From a virus: DNA of 40,567 bases. The number at the start of each line of letters is the position of its first letter. Within the stretch, counting starts at the first letter, position 1. The DNA lies in the IMG/VR virus record IMGVR_UViG_3300033145_000158, positions 1 to 40,567 of that record; one strand, given 5' to 3'. Shown here one piece after another: positions 6,337 to 13,332 of this stretch. The notes beneath the pieces were generated by a model that had not been told where the DNA came from, searched no databases, and saw only the letters and a program-made list of their open reading frames with translations. The position numbers and the translations under genes were made by a program.

Positions 6337-7392
6337 ATGCCAATCAACGGACTAAGCGAAATCACACGTATGCCCCGAATTGCCAAAATCCACCTGGGCG
6401 AGAAGGTGCAGAAAGGAAACACGACATACCCCAAAGCCACAGACTATTTTGTGCTACCCAGTAAAGACGATGTGGGGGAGCTGGCCGACATACTCCGGGC
6501 AACACTAGGGGACAAACCAAAAGAGTTACCAGTCATATTCCCAGTAGATAATGATGAGGAATTTGCTTCCCAGTATTACCGGTGTTACGGCAAGACCCGG
6601 GGGCTTGTTTGCCGAGGGGATGGGATCAAGGCCACCTGCAAGATTGATACAACCACTGGCGCCATGATTACCAGGGACACCAAGCCGGAGAACGTCGTTC
6701 TAAAAGAGATAACCTGTGCAGGGAAGGAATGCCCTTACTACCAGGACAAACAATGCAGGGAAATGATGATGCTCCAGTTTATGCTGCCGGATATACCGGG
6801 TATTGGAATCTGGCAGATAGACACCAGCTCCATCAACTCGATTATCAATATCAACTCCAGCATCAAGATGTACCGGGGCATCTTCGGCAAGGTCGCTATG
6901 CTACCACTGACCCTCACCCTGAAACCGCAAGAGGTCTTATCGCCGGTGGACCAGAAGAAAAAGACGGTCCATGTGTTGAATCTGGAAGTCCGGCAGAGCC
7001 TCAGGGATATGTTGGCCATAGCTGAGAAGACACCGCTTGAACGGCTGGCGCTACCGGCGGCAGACGATGAGAAGCCCGAGATTGTGGAGGATGCAGTAGA
7101 AACTACCACAACCGCAGTAAAACCTGATATGCCACAAGCCGAGGAGGATACCAAGAACTACTGGCCAGAAGGGGATGGTGGCCCACCGCCAGCCGCTCAA
7201 AAAACTGATACACCCGCCCAGAAAGGCGAGCAACCAATGAGAAACCTGGGGGATTTGTTCCGGGCGTGTAAGGCCTTCTACCAGTTAATGCCCGACCAAG
7301 TATGCAAAGAGCTGGGGGTATCAGGCAAGGAGAGTATCAGCGACGTAGCCGATGCCTGGGAGAAAATCAAGGCGATAAAAGCCGGGGGATAA
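6337..7392 (+). CDS. Gp3-like / recombination directionality factor-like protein
   Basis: The product has 351 residues; ATG 6337 follows AAAAAGGAGA. Residues about 10-230 match a family I know from phage annotation as Gp3-like or RDF-like (including phiC31 gp3, the directionality factor of a serine integrase): PRIAKIHLGEKV, YPKATDYFVLP, QYYRCYGKTRGLVCRGDG, a Cys cluster C-x4-C-x6-C around residue 129, and IWQIDTSSINSIININSSI. An acidic, Pro-rich linker and a helical C-terminal part (LGDLFRACKAFYQLMPDQV) are extra. Many phages carry this family without a serine integrase, and none is visible here, so a general role in DNA replication or recombination is equally likely. Family assignment is from memory of its motifs. 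Confidence 0.65.
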   Translation: MPINGLSEITRMPRIAKIHLGEKVQKGNTTYPKATDYFVLPSKDDVGELADILRATLGDKPKELPVIFPVDNDEEFASQYYRCYGKTRGLVCRGDGIKATCKIDTTTGAMITRDTKPENVVLKEITCAGKECPYYQDKQCREMMMLQFMLPDIPGIGIWQIDTSSINSIININSSIKMYRGIFGKVAMLPLTLTLKPQEVLSPVDQKKKTVHVLNLEVRQSLRDMLAIAEKTPLERLALPAADDEKPEIVEDAVETTTTAVKPDMPQAEEDTKNYWPEGDGGPPPAAQKTDTPAQKGEQPMRNLGDLFRACKAFYQLMPDQVCKELGVSGKESISDVADAWEKIKAIKAGG

Positions 7393-7515
7393 CAGTGGAT
7401 GCTTACTATCAGGAAAGCCTACCACAGGCCACCAGAGCCACGAGAGAGGGCTTTAAACCCTTTTAAGGTATTATGGGGGATAGGCTAGGCGTAAAATTTT
7501 GGAAAGGGGGACGTG

Positions 7516-7767
7516 ATGCAAGTTGGGAAGAATCACAGAGTAACCACTGATGAGATGAATGTTATCTTATCCAAACGCCTTATTCATCAGAAAACAGGCG
7601 AGGAGTACTGGACGCCACTTACCTACCACGCTACGTTGCGGGATGCCTTGAACGAGTTGGTCAGGATGAATGTAAACAAGACGGGGCTCACGGATTTACA
7701 GACAGTGGTAGACAAGATGGATGAAACTCGCAAGCTCATTACAGCAGCAATAGGAAGTAAAGGATAA
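7516..7767 (+). CDS. Hypothetical protein, 83 aa
   Basis: ATG 7516 lies after GGAAAGGGGGAC; a GTG at 7513 in the same frame sits too close to that site but cannot be excluded. The product has a short N-terminal polar part, then YWTPLTYHATLRDALNELV and a C-terminal helix (DLQTVVDKMDETRKLITAAI). The pattern of a Tyr/Thr-rich strand followed by two amphipathic helices recurs in small phage early proteins, but I cannot name a family. Confidence 0.6.
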   Translation: MQVGKNHRVTTDEMNVILSKRLIHQKTGEEYWTPLTYHATLRDALNELVRMNVNKTGLTDLQTVVDKMDETRKLITAAIGSKG

Positions 7768-7777
7768 TTAACAACAT

Positions 7778-7867
7778 GGTGGCCTGGGTTAAGTAACAGC
7801 GTGAGTTTCGCTGGTCACTTTCAGCCCAATGCAGTAGCCGGGACGAAACTGGCCAGCCCAGGCCACC
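7778..7867 (+). ncRNA. Candidate structured RNA (three-way junction) in 5' leader
   Basis: The outer arms 7778-7790 (GGTGGCCTGGGTT) and 7855-7867 (AGCCCAGGCCACC) pair over 13 bp with one G-U. Inside lie a perfect 5-bp hairpin, CAGCG (7797-7801) with CGCTG (7809-7813) and a 7-base loop, and a second helix, 7814-7822 (GTCACTTTC) with 7845-7853 (GAAACTGGC), 8 of 9 paired. This makes a clean three-way junction of 90 nt. It ends 9 bases before AAAGGAGG and ATG 7888. It is not a tRNA. It could be a leader regulator, a stand-alone RNA, or a DNA cruciform. No known class is recognised. Confidence 0.55.
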
Positions 7868-7887
7868 GCCAAATAAAGGAGGATACA

Positions 7888-8058
7888 ATGCAGACTTATC
7901 TAGTTACATACTCAGACGGCAGCACAACCGAAATCCGGGCCGTTAGTGAAGACAAGGCTATCCACCAAGCACTGGACAGTAGTCACCTACATATAGTGAG
8001 CGTCGAAGAGCTGAAACCAATCCCCCCAAACCCAGTCGGCCATGCAGGGGATAGTTAA
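7888..8058 (+). CDS. Small protein downstream of structured leader
   Basis: The chosen start is ATG 7888, directly after AAATAAAGGAGGATACA. The longer frame from 7801 would run through the hairpin element and lacks a binding site. The 56-residue product begins MQTYLVTYSDGSTTEIRAVS, then a helix (EDKAIHQALDSS), a strand (HLHIVSVEEL) and a Pro-rich tail. This beta-beta-alpha-beta layout is frequent in tiny phage proteins. No function can be assigned. Confidence 0.65.
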   Translation: MQTYLVTYSDGSTTEIRAVSEDKAIHQALDSSHLHIVSVEELKPIPPNPVGHAGDS

Positions 8059-8076
8059 AAATAATAAGTTAAGGGC

Positions 8077-8105
8077 CTGACAAGTTGTCTAGTTTAAGGT
8101 AGACT
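8077..8105 (+). promoter_or_regulatory. Candidate promoter before the HTH gene
   Basis: CTGACA (8077-8082) and TAGACT (8100-8105) are spaced 17 bases apart, each one base from consensus. A short inverted repeat GTCTA-8-TAGAC (8087-8104) spans the promoter core in much the same position as the operator at 4656-4683. It could start transcription of the replication block. Confidence 0.55.
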
Positions 8106-8124
8106 GTAACAAAGGTTGTAAGGT

Positions 8125-8283
8125 ATGAGATACGATTCATTGAGAAAGATAGCACGTAATTCGCAACTCGTAAAATACCGGAGGGAAAACCCTGGATTGA
8201 GCCTCAAAGAAATTGGGCAGGTATTCGGCATCAGCCATGTTCGTGTATATCAAATTCTAAAGAAGGAGATAGCTGGTGAGTGA
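8125..8283 (+). CDS. Small helix-turn-helix DNA-binding protein
   Basis: The product has 52 residues. ATG 8125 follows AAAGGTTGTAAGG. Residues about 22-48 read NPGLSLKEIGQVFGISHVRV, a helix-turn-helix resembling sigma factor region 4 or small phage regulators, with the turn at FGIS and the recognition helix HVRVYQILKK. The N-terminus is basic. It lies just after a promoter with an inverted repeat and overlaps the next gene by 8 bases. Autoregulation or control of the replication block is plausible but inferred. Confidence 0.65.
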   Translation: MRYDSLRKIARNSQLVKYRRENPGLSLKEIGQVFGISHVRVYQILKKEIAGE

Positions 8284-8728
8284 ATATGCGGAGAAGTTAA
8301 GGGACCCTCGCTGGCAAAAGAAACGACTCAAAATCCTTGAACGGGACGAATGGGCCTGCCAGATATGCCATGATTCTGAGTCCACATTAGTTGTCCATCA
8401 CCGAATATATATTGCCAAAACAGAGCCTTGGGATTACCCTGATGATTTATTGGTTACACTTTGTGAGAACTGCCACGAATTAGAACGGGAAATACGCCCA
8501 GAATATGAAAAACTCTTATTGAATAAAGTTCTCTCTAAATTCTTCGCTGATGATTTAAGGCGGTTAGCTCTTGGTTTTAGTAATATAGAATTACTCCATG
8601 CATCAGAGGTTATAGCTAGTGTATATGAGTGGGCATTATCTTCCCCCGCAATTCAGCAAGAACTACTAGGCCGATTTTGGGAAAACCTACATACAGAAGC
8701 AAAGGAGAAGATTAATGCCAAGGGGTAG
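8276..8728 (+). CDS. HNH endonuclease domain protein
   Basis: GTG 8276 lies 7 bases after AAGGAG and gives 150 residues. The zinc/HNH core is CQICHDSESTLVVHHRIYIA followed by LVTLCENCHELE: two CxxC pairs (about residues 29-32 and 63-66), the HH pair and the final His at CENCH. The N-terminus DPRWQKKRLKILERDEWAC is typical of the compact HNH fold of many phage and McrA-type nucleases. The remaining 80 residues are helical. It may nick DNA in replication or packaging, or be a free-standing mobile endonuclease. The location just before the replication initiator is the only contextual clue. Confidence 0.75.
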   Translation: MSEYAEKLRDPRWQKKRLKILERDEWACQICHDSESTLVVHHRIYIAKTEPWDYPDDLLVTLCENCHELEREIRPEYEKLLLNKVLSKFFADDLRRLALGFSNIELLHASEVIASVYEWALSSPAIQQELLGRFWENLHTEAKEKINAKG

Positions 8729-9479
8729 GTTTTTAAGCCGGGTAATTAGCCTTGATGAAAAAGTGGATGCCTTGTCAGATGATACGGCCCGCCTACTTTT
8801 TACATGGCTGATACCCCATCTGGATTGTGAGGGGAGGCAATATGGCGATCCTATTACCATCAAGAGTATTGTCTTTCCCCGGCGTAACATTTCACCCAAA
8901 AGAATAGAGAAATATCTCGTGGAATTAGAAAAAACAGGGCTGATTGTACGCTACTCTGTCAACGGAAACACCTATTTATTTTCACCGCAGTTTGAGAAGC
9001 ACCAAACGGGATTACAAAAAAGCAAGGAAGCTCAGTCACAAATACCGCCGATTACTCCAGAGTTACTCCAGAGTAAGTCAAGAGTAGGTCATTTGCAAGT
9101 TAAAGGTAAAGTTAAAGGTAAAGTTAAAGAAGAAACTACTAAAGAAAGTGTCTTCAAAAAAGAGTTGGCAAAAAGGTTTGGCATCTTCTGGGAGGCTTAC
9201 CCCAAGAAGGTATCCAAAGGTCAAGCCGAAAAGGCTTTCCAGCATATTCATCCTAGCGAAGGGCTTATGGGCATTATTCTCGCAGCCATCTCAAAGCAAA
9301 AGAAATCAGATGATTGGTTAAAGGAAGGCGGGAAATATATCAAGAACCCATCGACTTGGCTTAATGCTAGATGCTGGGAAGACGAAATACGGAAAGGAGG
9401 CGGTAATGGAAGCGCTAAGCAAAACCTTGGAAAGCTACCCGCGCACTACGCCAAACCAGAAGAATTCTACACTGATTGA
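8715..9479 (+). CDS. Phage replication initiator / replisome organiser
   Basis: The product has 254 residues; ATG 8715 follows AAGGAGA and overlaps the HNH gene by 14 bases. The N-terminal half (residues 1-105: FLSRVISLDEKVDALSDDTA, LFTWLIPHLDCEGR, SIVFPRR, KYLVELEKTGLIVRY) is a winged-helix domain typical of phage replication initiators. A basic, repetitive linker K-V-K-G-K-V-K follows. The C-terminal part, FWEAYPKKVSKGQAEKAF and YIKNPSTWLNARCWEDE, is the region commonly found upstream of DnaC-like loaders. The next gene is such a loader, as expected for a lambda O/P-like pair. Direct DNA repeats in the linker may mark the origin. Confidence 0.8.
   Translation: MPRGRFLSRVISLDEKVDALSDDTARLLFTWLIPHLDCEGRQYGDPITIKSIVFPRRNISPKRIEKYLVELEKTGLIVRYSVNGNTYLFSPQFEKHQTGLQKSKEAQSQIPPITPELLQSKSRVGHLQVKGKVKGKVKEETTKESVFKKELAKRFGIFWEAYPKKVSKGQAEKAFQHIHPSEGLMGIILAAISKQKKSDDWLKEGGKYIKNPSTWLNARCWEDEIRKGGGNGSAKQNLGKLPAHYAKPEEFYTD
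9099..9130 (+). repeat. 12-bp direct repeats, possible origin iterons
   Basis: GTTAAAGGTAAA occurs twice in tandem (9099-9110, 9111-9122), followed by a partial third copy, GTTAAAGA. They lie in the linker of the replication initiator gene, with an AT-rich stretch to about 9165 just after. Lambdoid phages keep iterons plus an AT-rich unwinding zone inside the O gene. The repeat also codes K-V-K-G, so it could simply be a coding repeat. Confidence 0.45.
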
Positions 9480-10209
9480 GTCCCGGATAGCCGATTGCGA
9501 GTTCCGGTTAATCAATTATGGGTATGCCCCTAATCCTCACTGTCCTATATGCCAGGGCGGGGGAGTGGTCCACCCGGAAAGGAACGATGGGAGTGTGGAT
9601 TTCTCCCGGGTGATAGACTGTCCGTCCAGTGATTGTATTGAGAAATCATATGCGGCATACCGGCGTGGTGATACACACCTGGCAGCCGTGGGTATATCCC
9701 CTAAGAAACAGAAGTTCGAGGACTTCCAAAAGAGAACAGGGGCTAAAGAGGCCTTCAAGATGTTCAAGGATTTAGCCACTGGTGATGCCAGTTACATGAT
9801 GCTGCTCTGCTATGGTGGAAAAGGCAATGGTAAGACCCACCTGTGTAACGCCCTGGCCCTGGGGCTCCTTGATCGGGGAGTAACCACTAAACTATACACG
9901 GTGTCCGATATGGTGAGTGAGTTAAGGGCAGGAATAAACAATAACACGATTGAGCCCATGATTAAAAAGTTAAAGCAGGTCGAAGCTCTTATTTTAGATG
10001 ACTACAAGCCGGAATATGGGACTCCCTGGGAGATGTCGAGGGTAGAGGAAATTATAGATGCGCGGTATCGTGATGCCTTGATAACCGTGCTGACCACCAA
10101 CCAGGGATTAGAGACAGTACCTGACCGGATAACAAGTAGATTCATGGATCCGGCGCTGGGGGTGATAGTCCTCAATGAAGGTAGCGACTACCGAATGAGG
10201 CGCAGATGA
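9406..10209 (+). CDS. DnaC/IstB-like helicase loader ATPase
   Basis: The chosen start is ATG 9406 right after AAAGGAGGCGGTA; an ATG at 9364 has no site. The product has 267 residues. An N-terminal zinc-binding part is suggested by CPICQGGGVVHP and CPSSDC (residues about 47-75). The AAA+ core has Walker A GGKGNGKTH (about residue 140), Walker B EALILDDYK (about 196) and sensor LTTNQ (about 229). This is the layout of phage DnaC-type loaders, which deliver the replicative helicase to the origin. It overlaps the initiator gene by 74 bases. No phage-encoded helicase is seen, so it probably recruits the host DnaB. Confidence 0.82.
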   Translation: MEALSKTLESYPRTTPNQKNSTLIESRIADCEFRLINYGYAPNPHCPICQGGGVVHPERNDGSVDFSRVIDCPSSDCIEKSYAAYRRGDTHLAAVGISPKKQKFEDFQKRTGAKEAFKMFKDLATGDASYMMLLCYGGKGNGKTHLCNALALGLLDRGVTTKLYTVSDMVSELRAGINNNTIEPMIKKLKQVEALILDDYKPEYGTPWEMSRVEEIIDARYRDALITVLTTNQGLETVPDRITSRFMDPALGVIVLNEGSDYRMRRR

Positions 10210-10240
10210 TACGCTCGATAATAGCCAGGGAGGCGAAATA

Positions 10241-10579
10241 ATGGTCAAGTCTGAATTTAAGGCCGAACTGAGAAAGGTTTTTAGAAGGCATACAGGACAA
10301 AACCAAGCAATCACCGGGCGGGAACTTGCAGGGATGTTTGGGTGCCACGATGATCGGAGAATACGAGTGGTAATCCGAGAGCTTATCACCGAAGGTTTGC
10401 CGGTAGCATCGTCGACCGAATCGCCAGCCGGGTATTTTGTAGTTAGTAACCGGCGAGAGGCCGAGAAATATGCTGCAGGGGAGAAGTCGAGGCTAATCGA
10501 AATAGCGCTACGGCGCCGGGACTTCTGCCGTGGGGCTGCTCTTCACTTGGCTCCGGTCGAGCAAAGGAGGTTGATATAG
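10241..10579 (+). CDS. Winged-helix protein of the replication region
   Basis: The product has 112 residues; ATG 10241 follows GGGAGGCGAAATA. Residues about 22-75 (QAITGRELAGMFGCHDDRR, then VVIRELITEGLPVASS and GYFVVSNRREAEKY) form a winged-helix pattern: a helix-turn-helix around GMFGCHDD and a wing ending in G-Y-F-V. The C-terminus is a basic helix. Proteins of this type are often found beside phage replication genes and are presumed DNA-binding regulators. I know no biochemical role. Confidence 0.65.
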   Translation: MVKSEFKAELRKVFRRHTGQNQAITGRELAGMFGCHDDRRIRVVIRELITEGLPVASSTESPAGYFVVSNRREAEKYAAGEKSRLIEIALRRRDFCRGAALHLAPVEQRRLI

Positions 10580-10624
10580 AGTTATGATACTTAGTATATT
10601 CTTAGCTATGGGAGATTGGATTAG

Positions 10625-10855
10625 ATGGAAGGACTTAAAAAGCGAGTGGTAAAAACAGTGTATTTAGAACATTACTGTAAGGCTTGTGAGTTAAACAATC
10701 CACCAAAGTTGTTTGAGGGAGCAGTTAAGGATAATGGCGATATTGAATGGCCTGTACTTGGGGGTTATCACATTAGTTACTGCTTCCACTGTGGGTTAAA
10801 ACTCCCGATAAAATACCCTATAGAAAAGGAAGCACACAATGAACCTAGAAGCTAA
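10625..10855 (+). CDS. Small zinc-finger-like protein
   Basis: ATG 10625 follows GGGAG at a rather long spacing. The 76-residue product has two Cys pairs, CKAC (about residues 18-21) and CFHCG (about 53-56), arranged as a four-cysteine zinc site around a short beta region (DIEWPVLGGYHISY). The C-terminus is charged. It is the first of a run of small AT-rich genes. No family is assigned. Confidence 0.55.
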   Translation: MEGLKKRVVKTVYLEHYCKACELNNPPKLFEGAVKDNGDIEWPVLGGYHISYCFHCGLKLPIKYPIEKEAHNEPRS

Positions 10856-11054
10856 GAGGGAAGATGTGTTCTATATTCTGCAAGATATTAGGTTGGGCGG
10901 ATTATCAGAAAGAGAAGGGATAAAGGAACTGGGTCATATAGGCGTAATGCTGGTTGAGAAAGACGTGGAGTTGCCAGAGTGTGCTATTCCGATTGTGTGC
11001 CCCTTACTCAAAGGTGGCTATGTCAAAGCATATCCCTTACAGGAGGAGATATGA
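10839..11054 (+). CDS. Hypothetical protein, 71 aa
   Basis: ATG 10839 follows AAAAGGAAG and overlaps the previous gene by 17 bases. The product is helical at first (EAKREDVFYILQDIRLGG, then SEREGIKELGHIGVMLV) and ends in a short strand segment and an acidic tail. No motif is recognised. Its stop is overlapped by the next start (ATGA). Confidence 0.55.
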   Translation: MNLEAKREDVFYILQDIRLGGLSEREGIKELGHIGVMLVEKDVELPECAIPIVCPLLKGGYVKAYPLQEEI

Positions 11055-11332
11055 AGATTAGGGAGGCAATAGCAGAGCGAATTTATTGGGATTGGAATAG
11101 GGATGCAGTTACTAAGCCAATCATTGGGTGGACTGACTTGCCTGAGTATAGAAAGCAGGTTTATAGGGATTGGGTAGATGAGTTTATCTTTGCTATCAGA
11201 GAAGATGGCTGTCGGTTAGCCATAGTTAAAGAGGAGGGAGAGCTGCCTCAGCCAGATATGACTTATGAGCAAGGGCAACAAGATATGCTCAACGCTGGCT
11301 ATGTTCAGGAGGTTGTTAGTAACCCTCATTGA
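11051..11332 (+). CDS. Hypothetical protein, 93 aa
   Basis: The chosen start is ATG 11051, an ATGA overlap right after AGGAGGAGAT. The longer frame from 10979 lies inside the upstream gene. The product begins MKIREAIAERIYWDWNRDAV and contains WTDLPEYRKQVYRDWVDEFI, helical and rich in Trp, Arg and Asp. It resembles small phage proteins with a W-x-x-L-P-x-x-x-R motif, but I cannot name a function. The promoter for the following block lies over its last codons. Confidence 0.55.
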   Translation: MKIREAIAERIYWDWNRDAVTKPIIGWTDLPEYRKQVYRDWVDEFIFAIREDGCRLAIVKEEGELPQPDMTYEQGQQDMLNAGYVQEVVSNPH

Positions 11333-11357
11333 CATATTGGTAATAACATGGTATTAT
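11329..11357 (+). promoter_or_regulatory. Promoter for the small-gene block
   Basis: TTGACA (11329-11334) is followed after 17 bases by TATTAT (11352-11357), with an overlapping perfect TATAAT at 11355-11360 (20-base spacing). The next gene starts at 11377 after AAGGAGG. A consensus -35 within a compact operon suggests that the nuclease-containing block can be expressed separately from the replication genes. Confidence 0.7.
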
Positions 11358-11376
11358 AATATCAAGGAGGGCTATT

Positions 11377-11787
11377 ATGGGTAGTATGATTGGAAATAAA
11401 TTAGGTTTAGCGGGCGAGTTTAGGGTAATGTCTGAATTACTTTTAAGGGGACACAACCTCGCAAAATCCTACTTGGAGGAGGGGGCTGATATAATACTTG
11501 AGAATGGCTTACGTATAGAAGTTAAAAGTGGGCATAGATGCCATTACCAAGGTAAGTACAGGAAAAAGGGTAATTACAATTTCACATTCAAGGGAGGGGC
11601 AAGGAAGACACCCCAAAACTTAGACGGCTGTGATTTTGTTATTCTTTGGTGCATAGATGACGAATGTTTCTTCATTATTCCAGTAGGAGAAATTAGTGCG
11701 TCTTGTATAGGTATCTGTAATATCTCACCTAAGTTTAAGTATTACTCTTATAAAGATAATTGGGATTTATTGGAGGTAAAGGAATGA
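11377..11787 (+). CDS. PD-(D/E)XK nuclease-like protein
   Basis: The product has 136 residues; ATG 11377 follows CAAGGAGGGC. The core GEFRVMSELLLRGHNLAKSY, then EEGADIILENGLRIEVKS, shows the expected order: a conserved Glu in the first helix (about residue 14), Asp in GAD (about 38) and Glu-x-Lys in IEVKS (about 48-50). This is the catalytic set of PD-(D/E)XK enzymes such as Hjc-type resolvases and related homing or repair nucleases. A later strand, DFVILWCIDDECFFIIP, completes the fold. It could resolve recombination or replication intermediates, or be a selfish nuclease. It heads its own transcript. Confidence 0.7.
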   Translation: MGSMIGNKLGLAGEFRVMSELLLRGHNLAKSYLEEGADIILENGLRIEVKSGHRCHYQGKYRKKGNYNFTFKGGARKTPQNLDGCDFVILWCIDDECFFIIPVGEISASCIGICNISPKFKYYSYKDNWDLLEVKE

Positions 11788-11990
11788 CTGACCAAGAGAT
11801 TGTAGATAAGGTTAAAGTGCGGATGAATAAAAATGGGTACGAGTGGGAATTAAAGTTTTGGCAATCCCAACCTTATGTTGAAAAAGTTCTAGTCCGCTAT
11901 GTGCGGTGGCTTGAGAAGGAGAAGTGTGATAACAGGATAAGAGGGGTGTTTATGGGTATAAGAGAAGGGCTAGGAAAGGAGAAATTATGA
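11784..11990 (+). CDS. Hypothetical protein, 68 aa
   Basis: The chosen start is ATG 11784, an ATGA overlap after GGAGGTAAAGG; the frame from 11760 lacks a site. The product is charged and helical (TDQEIVDKVKVRMNKNGYEW, then VLVRYVRWLEKEKCDNRI). No family is recognised. It overlaps both neighbours by 4 bases and so is part of a tightly coupled chain. Confidence 0.55.
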   Translation: MTDQEIVDKVKVRMNKNGYEWELKFWQSQPYVEKVLVRYVRWLEKEKCDNRIRGVFMGIREGLGKEKL

Positions 11991-12265
11991 CTGAATTACT
12001 ACTTACAGATAAACAGATGGATGATGCTATGTTTGGCGTTTCTGATGGGGAAACAGTAATAGAAAATTGGCAAGCAGGCGATGGGAGATTGCGAGCAATA
12101 GCCAATGAAGCAGCCAGGCAAGCGGTAGAGTATGTGTTTGAGAGGATTGAGATAGCAAGCCGTCCGATGAGTACTAATATGGCTGGTATCTCTTTAGGAA
12201 GAGAGCAGTATGAGGCAATCAAGCAAGGGATACTGGAGGAATTAAATACAGAGGTAAAGGAATGA
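11987..12265 (+). CDS. Hypothetical protein, 92 aa
   Basis: ATG 11987 lies in an ATGA overlap after AAAGGAGAAA. The product is acidic and mostly helical: MTELLLTDKQMDDAM, LRAIANEAARQAVEYVFERI, then LGREQYEAIKQGILEELNTE. The pattern resembles small phage proteins that form helical bundles, but no family is recognised. The following gene overlaps its stop by 4 bases. Confidence 0.55.
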   Translation: MTELLLTDKQMDDAMFGVSDGETVIENWQAGDGRLRAIANEAARQAVEYVFERIEIASRPMSTNMAGISLGREQYEAIKQGILEELNTEVKE

Positions 12266-12570
12266 AATTCAGAAAGAAACCAGTGGTAATCAAGGCGGTA
12301 CAACTAAGGTGGGATACATGGAGTGAGATGTGCGACCACGCTGGCGTAGGCAAACTAGAGGATGGTGAGCCTAGTGGTTGTTATGTGGATGCAGAGGGGA
12401 ATGGTTGTGAGGGTTGCCCAGATGCTGATTGCCGAATAGGGTTATGGATACCCATACTAGACGGTTTGGTGCTTGCTGTACAGGATGATTGGGTAGTTAA
12501 GGATGCTAAAGGTAAGCTTTACCCTGTTAAACCTGACATCTTTGAGCAAACCTATGAACCTGTAATTTAA
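12262..12570 (+). CDS. Conserved small phage protein (RKKPVVIKAVQ type)
   Basis: The product has 102 residues and starts in an ATGA overlap after GAGGTAAAGG. The N-terminus MKFRKKPVVIKAVQL and the C-terminus DDWVVKDAKGKLYPVKPDIF then EQTYEPV are the two hallmarks of a very widespread uncharacterised phage protein family that I recognise from many phage genomes. Between them is a Cys-rich insert (C-x2-C-x4-C around residues 49-56, GCEGCPDADC) that could bind metal and is less usual. Function is unknown. Confidence 0.65.
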   Translation: MKFRKKPVVIKAVQLRWDTWSEMCDHAGVGKLEDGEPSGCYVDAEGNGCEGCPDADCRIGLWIPILDGLVLAVQDDWVVKDAKGKLYPVKPDIFEQTYEPVI

Positions 12571-12597
12571 GATACTAGATGAGATAAGAGGTGAGAA

Positions 12598-12849
12598 ATG
12601 AAGGTAGCATACTTTTGGTGGGCTGACGCTGCGATGTATGACAATTCTCCCCAAGAAATTAGTGATGTCAAAGAAACCTATGAGTTAGCACGAATGTTTA
12701 GTGCTGGTATTCTAATTAATGAAACTGAGGCAATGGGTACACTGGCTTTAGATGTGCAAATGAATGAAGAGACCTGTAGAGCAGTACATACATATCCCAA
12801 GGTTTGCTTTAGGGAGTTCAAAGTAATTGATGTCAAGGAGGGTGAGTGA
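12598..12849 (+). CDS. Hypothetical protein, 83 aa
   Basis: ATG 12598 follows AGAGGTGAGAA. The product begins with a hydrophobic strand (MKVAYFWWADAAMYD), then a helix (VKETYELARMFSAGI) and later strands (VCFREFKVIDV). It looks like a small alpha/beta protein. No family is recognised. The next gene starts on its stop codon. Confidence 0.5.
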   Translation: MKVAYFWWADAAMYDNSPQEISDVKETYELARMFSAGILINETEAMGTLALDVQMNEETCRAVHTYPKVCFREFKVIDVKEGE

Positions 12850-13163
12850 TGAAAAAACTAGGTGGACAGTTTTGCATACTTGATAGTAAGTGGCATACCC
12901 ATTGTGGAGAACTTACTCAGTCAAGCCAAGAGTTAATCTGCTCTCTATTCCACCCAAAGCCTGGCAAGAATGGGTTGCTGGGTGATAAAGAAAGAGATAA
13001 TGAAGACACTACGGACACTGACAAACTAATGGCAGGGAAGATTACGGAGGCTGTATGTGACCAATTTAGCGACTGGATGGCTGAACCTACTCCGTTCAAT
13101 CTAAAGGCAGATATTTATTATCGGGTTAGGAAAGTGCAGGAGGCGAGTAATGTTACAGAATGA
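12849..13163 (+). CDS. Hypothetical protein sharing the ICSLF-x-PKP motif
   Basis: The chosen start is ATG 12849 (TGATG overlap after AAGGAGGGTGA); GTG 12846 is an alternative. The 104-residue product carries QELICSLFHPKPGKNGLLGD at residues about 28-48, closely matching DAICSLFEPKPDPSRLLSDD in the product of 13325. This suggests duplicated genes or a shared binding element. The C-terminus is a mixed helix/strand segment (EAVCDQFSDWMAEPTPFN). No function is known. Confidence 0.5.
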   Translation: MKKLGGQFCILDSKWHTHCGELTQSSQELICSLFHPKPGKNGLLGDKERDNEDTTDTDKLMAGKITEAVCDQFSDWMAEPTPFNLKADIYYRVRKVQEASNVTE

Positions 13164-13332
13164 AGACATCAAGGGTTGTATCCATTTCTGGGAGGCGCAA
13201 CTAGCTCAATGCAAGCTAATAGTGGGTGATTCTACCAGGTCATTGGTAGACCAGACTATAGAGGCATTGAAAGAGAATCTGGATACTAGGATAAGAGAGG
13301 ATAAGGTTAAGGAGATGATGGGTAATGGATAA
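13150..13332 (+). CDS. Small hypothetical protein, 60 aa
   Basis: ATG 13150 follows GCAGGAGGCGAGTA. The product is helical, with one likely amphipathic helix (CIHFWEAQLAQCKLIVGD) and a C-terminal charged helix (ENLDTRIREDKVKEMM). It overlaps both neighbours. Such small helical phage proteins can be host-takeover or antidefence factors, but nothing in the sequence shows that. Confidence 0.5.
   Translation: MLQNEDIKGCIHFWEAQLAQCKLIVGDSTRSLVDQTIEALKENLDTRIREDKVKEMMGNG

Noticed and set aside
7395-7466. 23-codon frame from GTG 7395 after GGGGGAT
   Set aside because: It is very short, has no recognisable property and no strong spacing support; left as noncoding.
7778-7867. tRNA or known riboswitch
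   Set aside because: The outer stem is 13 bp rather than 7, no anticodon or T-loop pattern is seen, and no riboswitch core that I know fits.
7801-7887. N-terminal extension of the 56-residue protein
   Set aside because: It would run through the three-way-junction element and lacks a binding site, whereas ATG 7888 has a very good one.
10584-10652. 22-codon frame from ATG 10584
   Set aside because: It has no binding site and overlaps the better supported zinc-finger gene.
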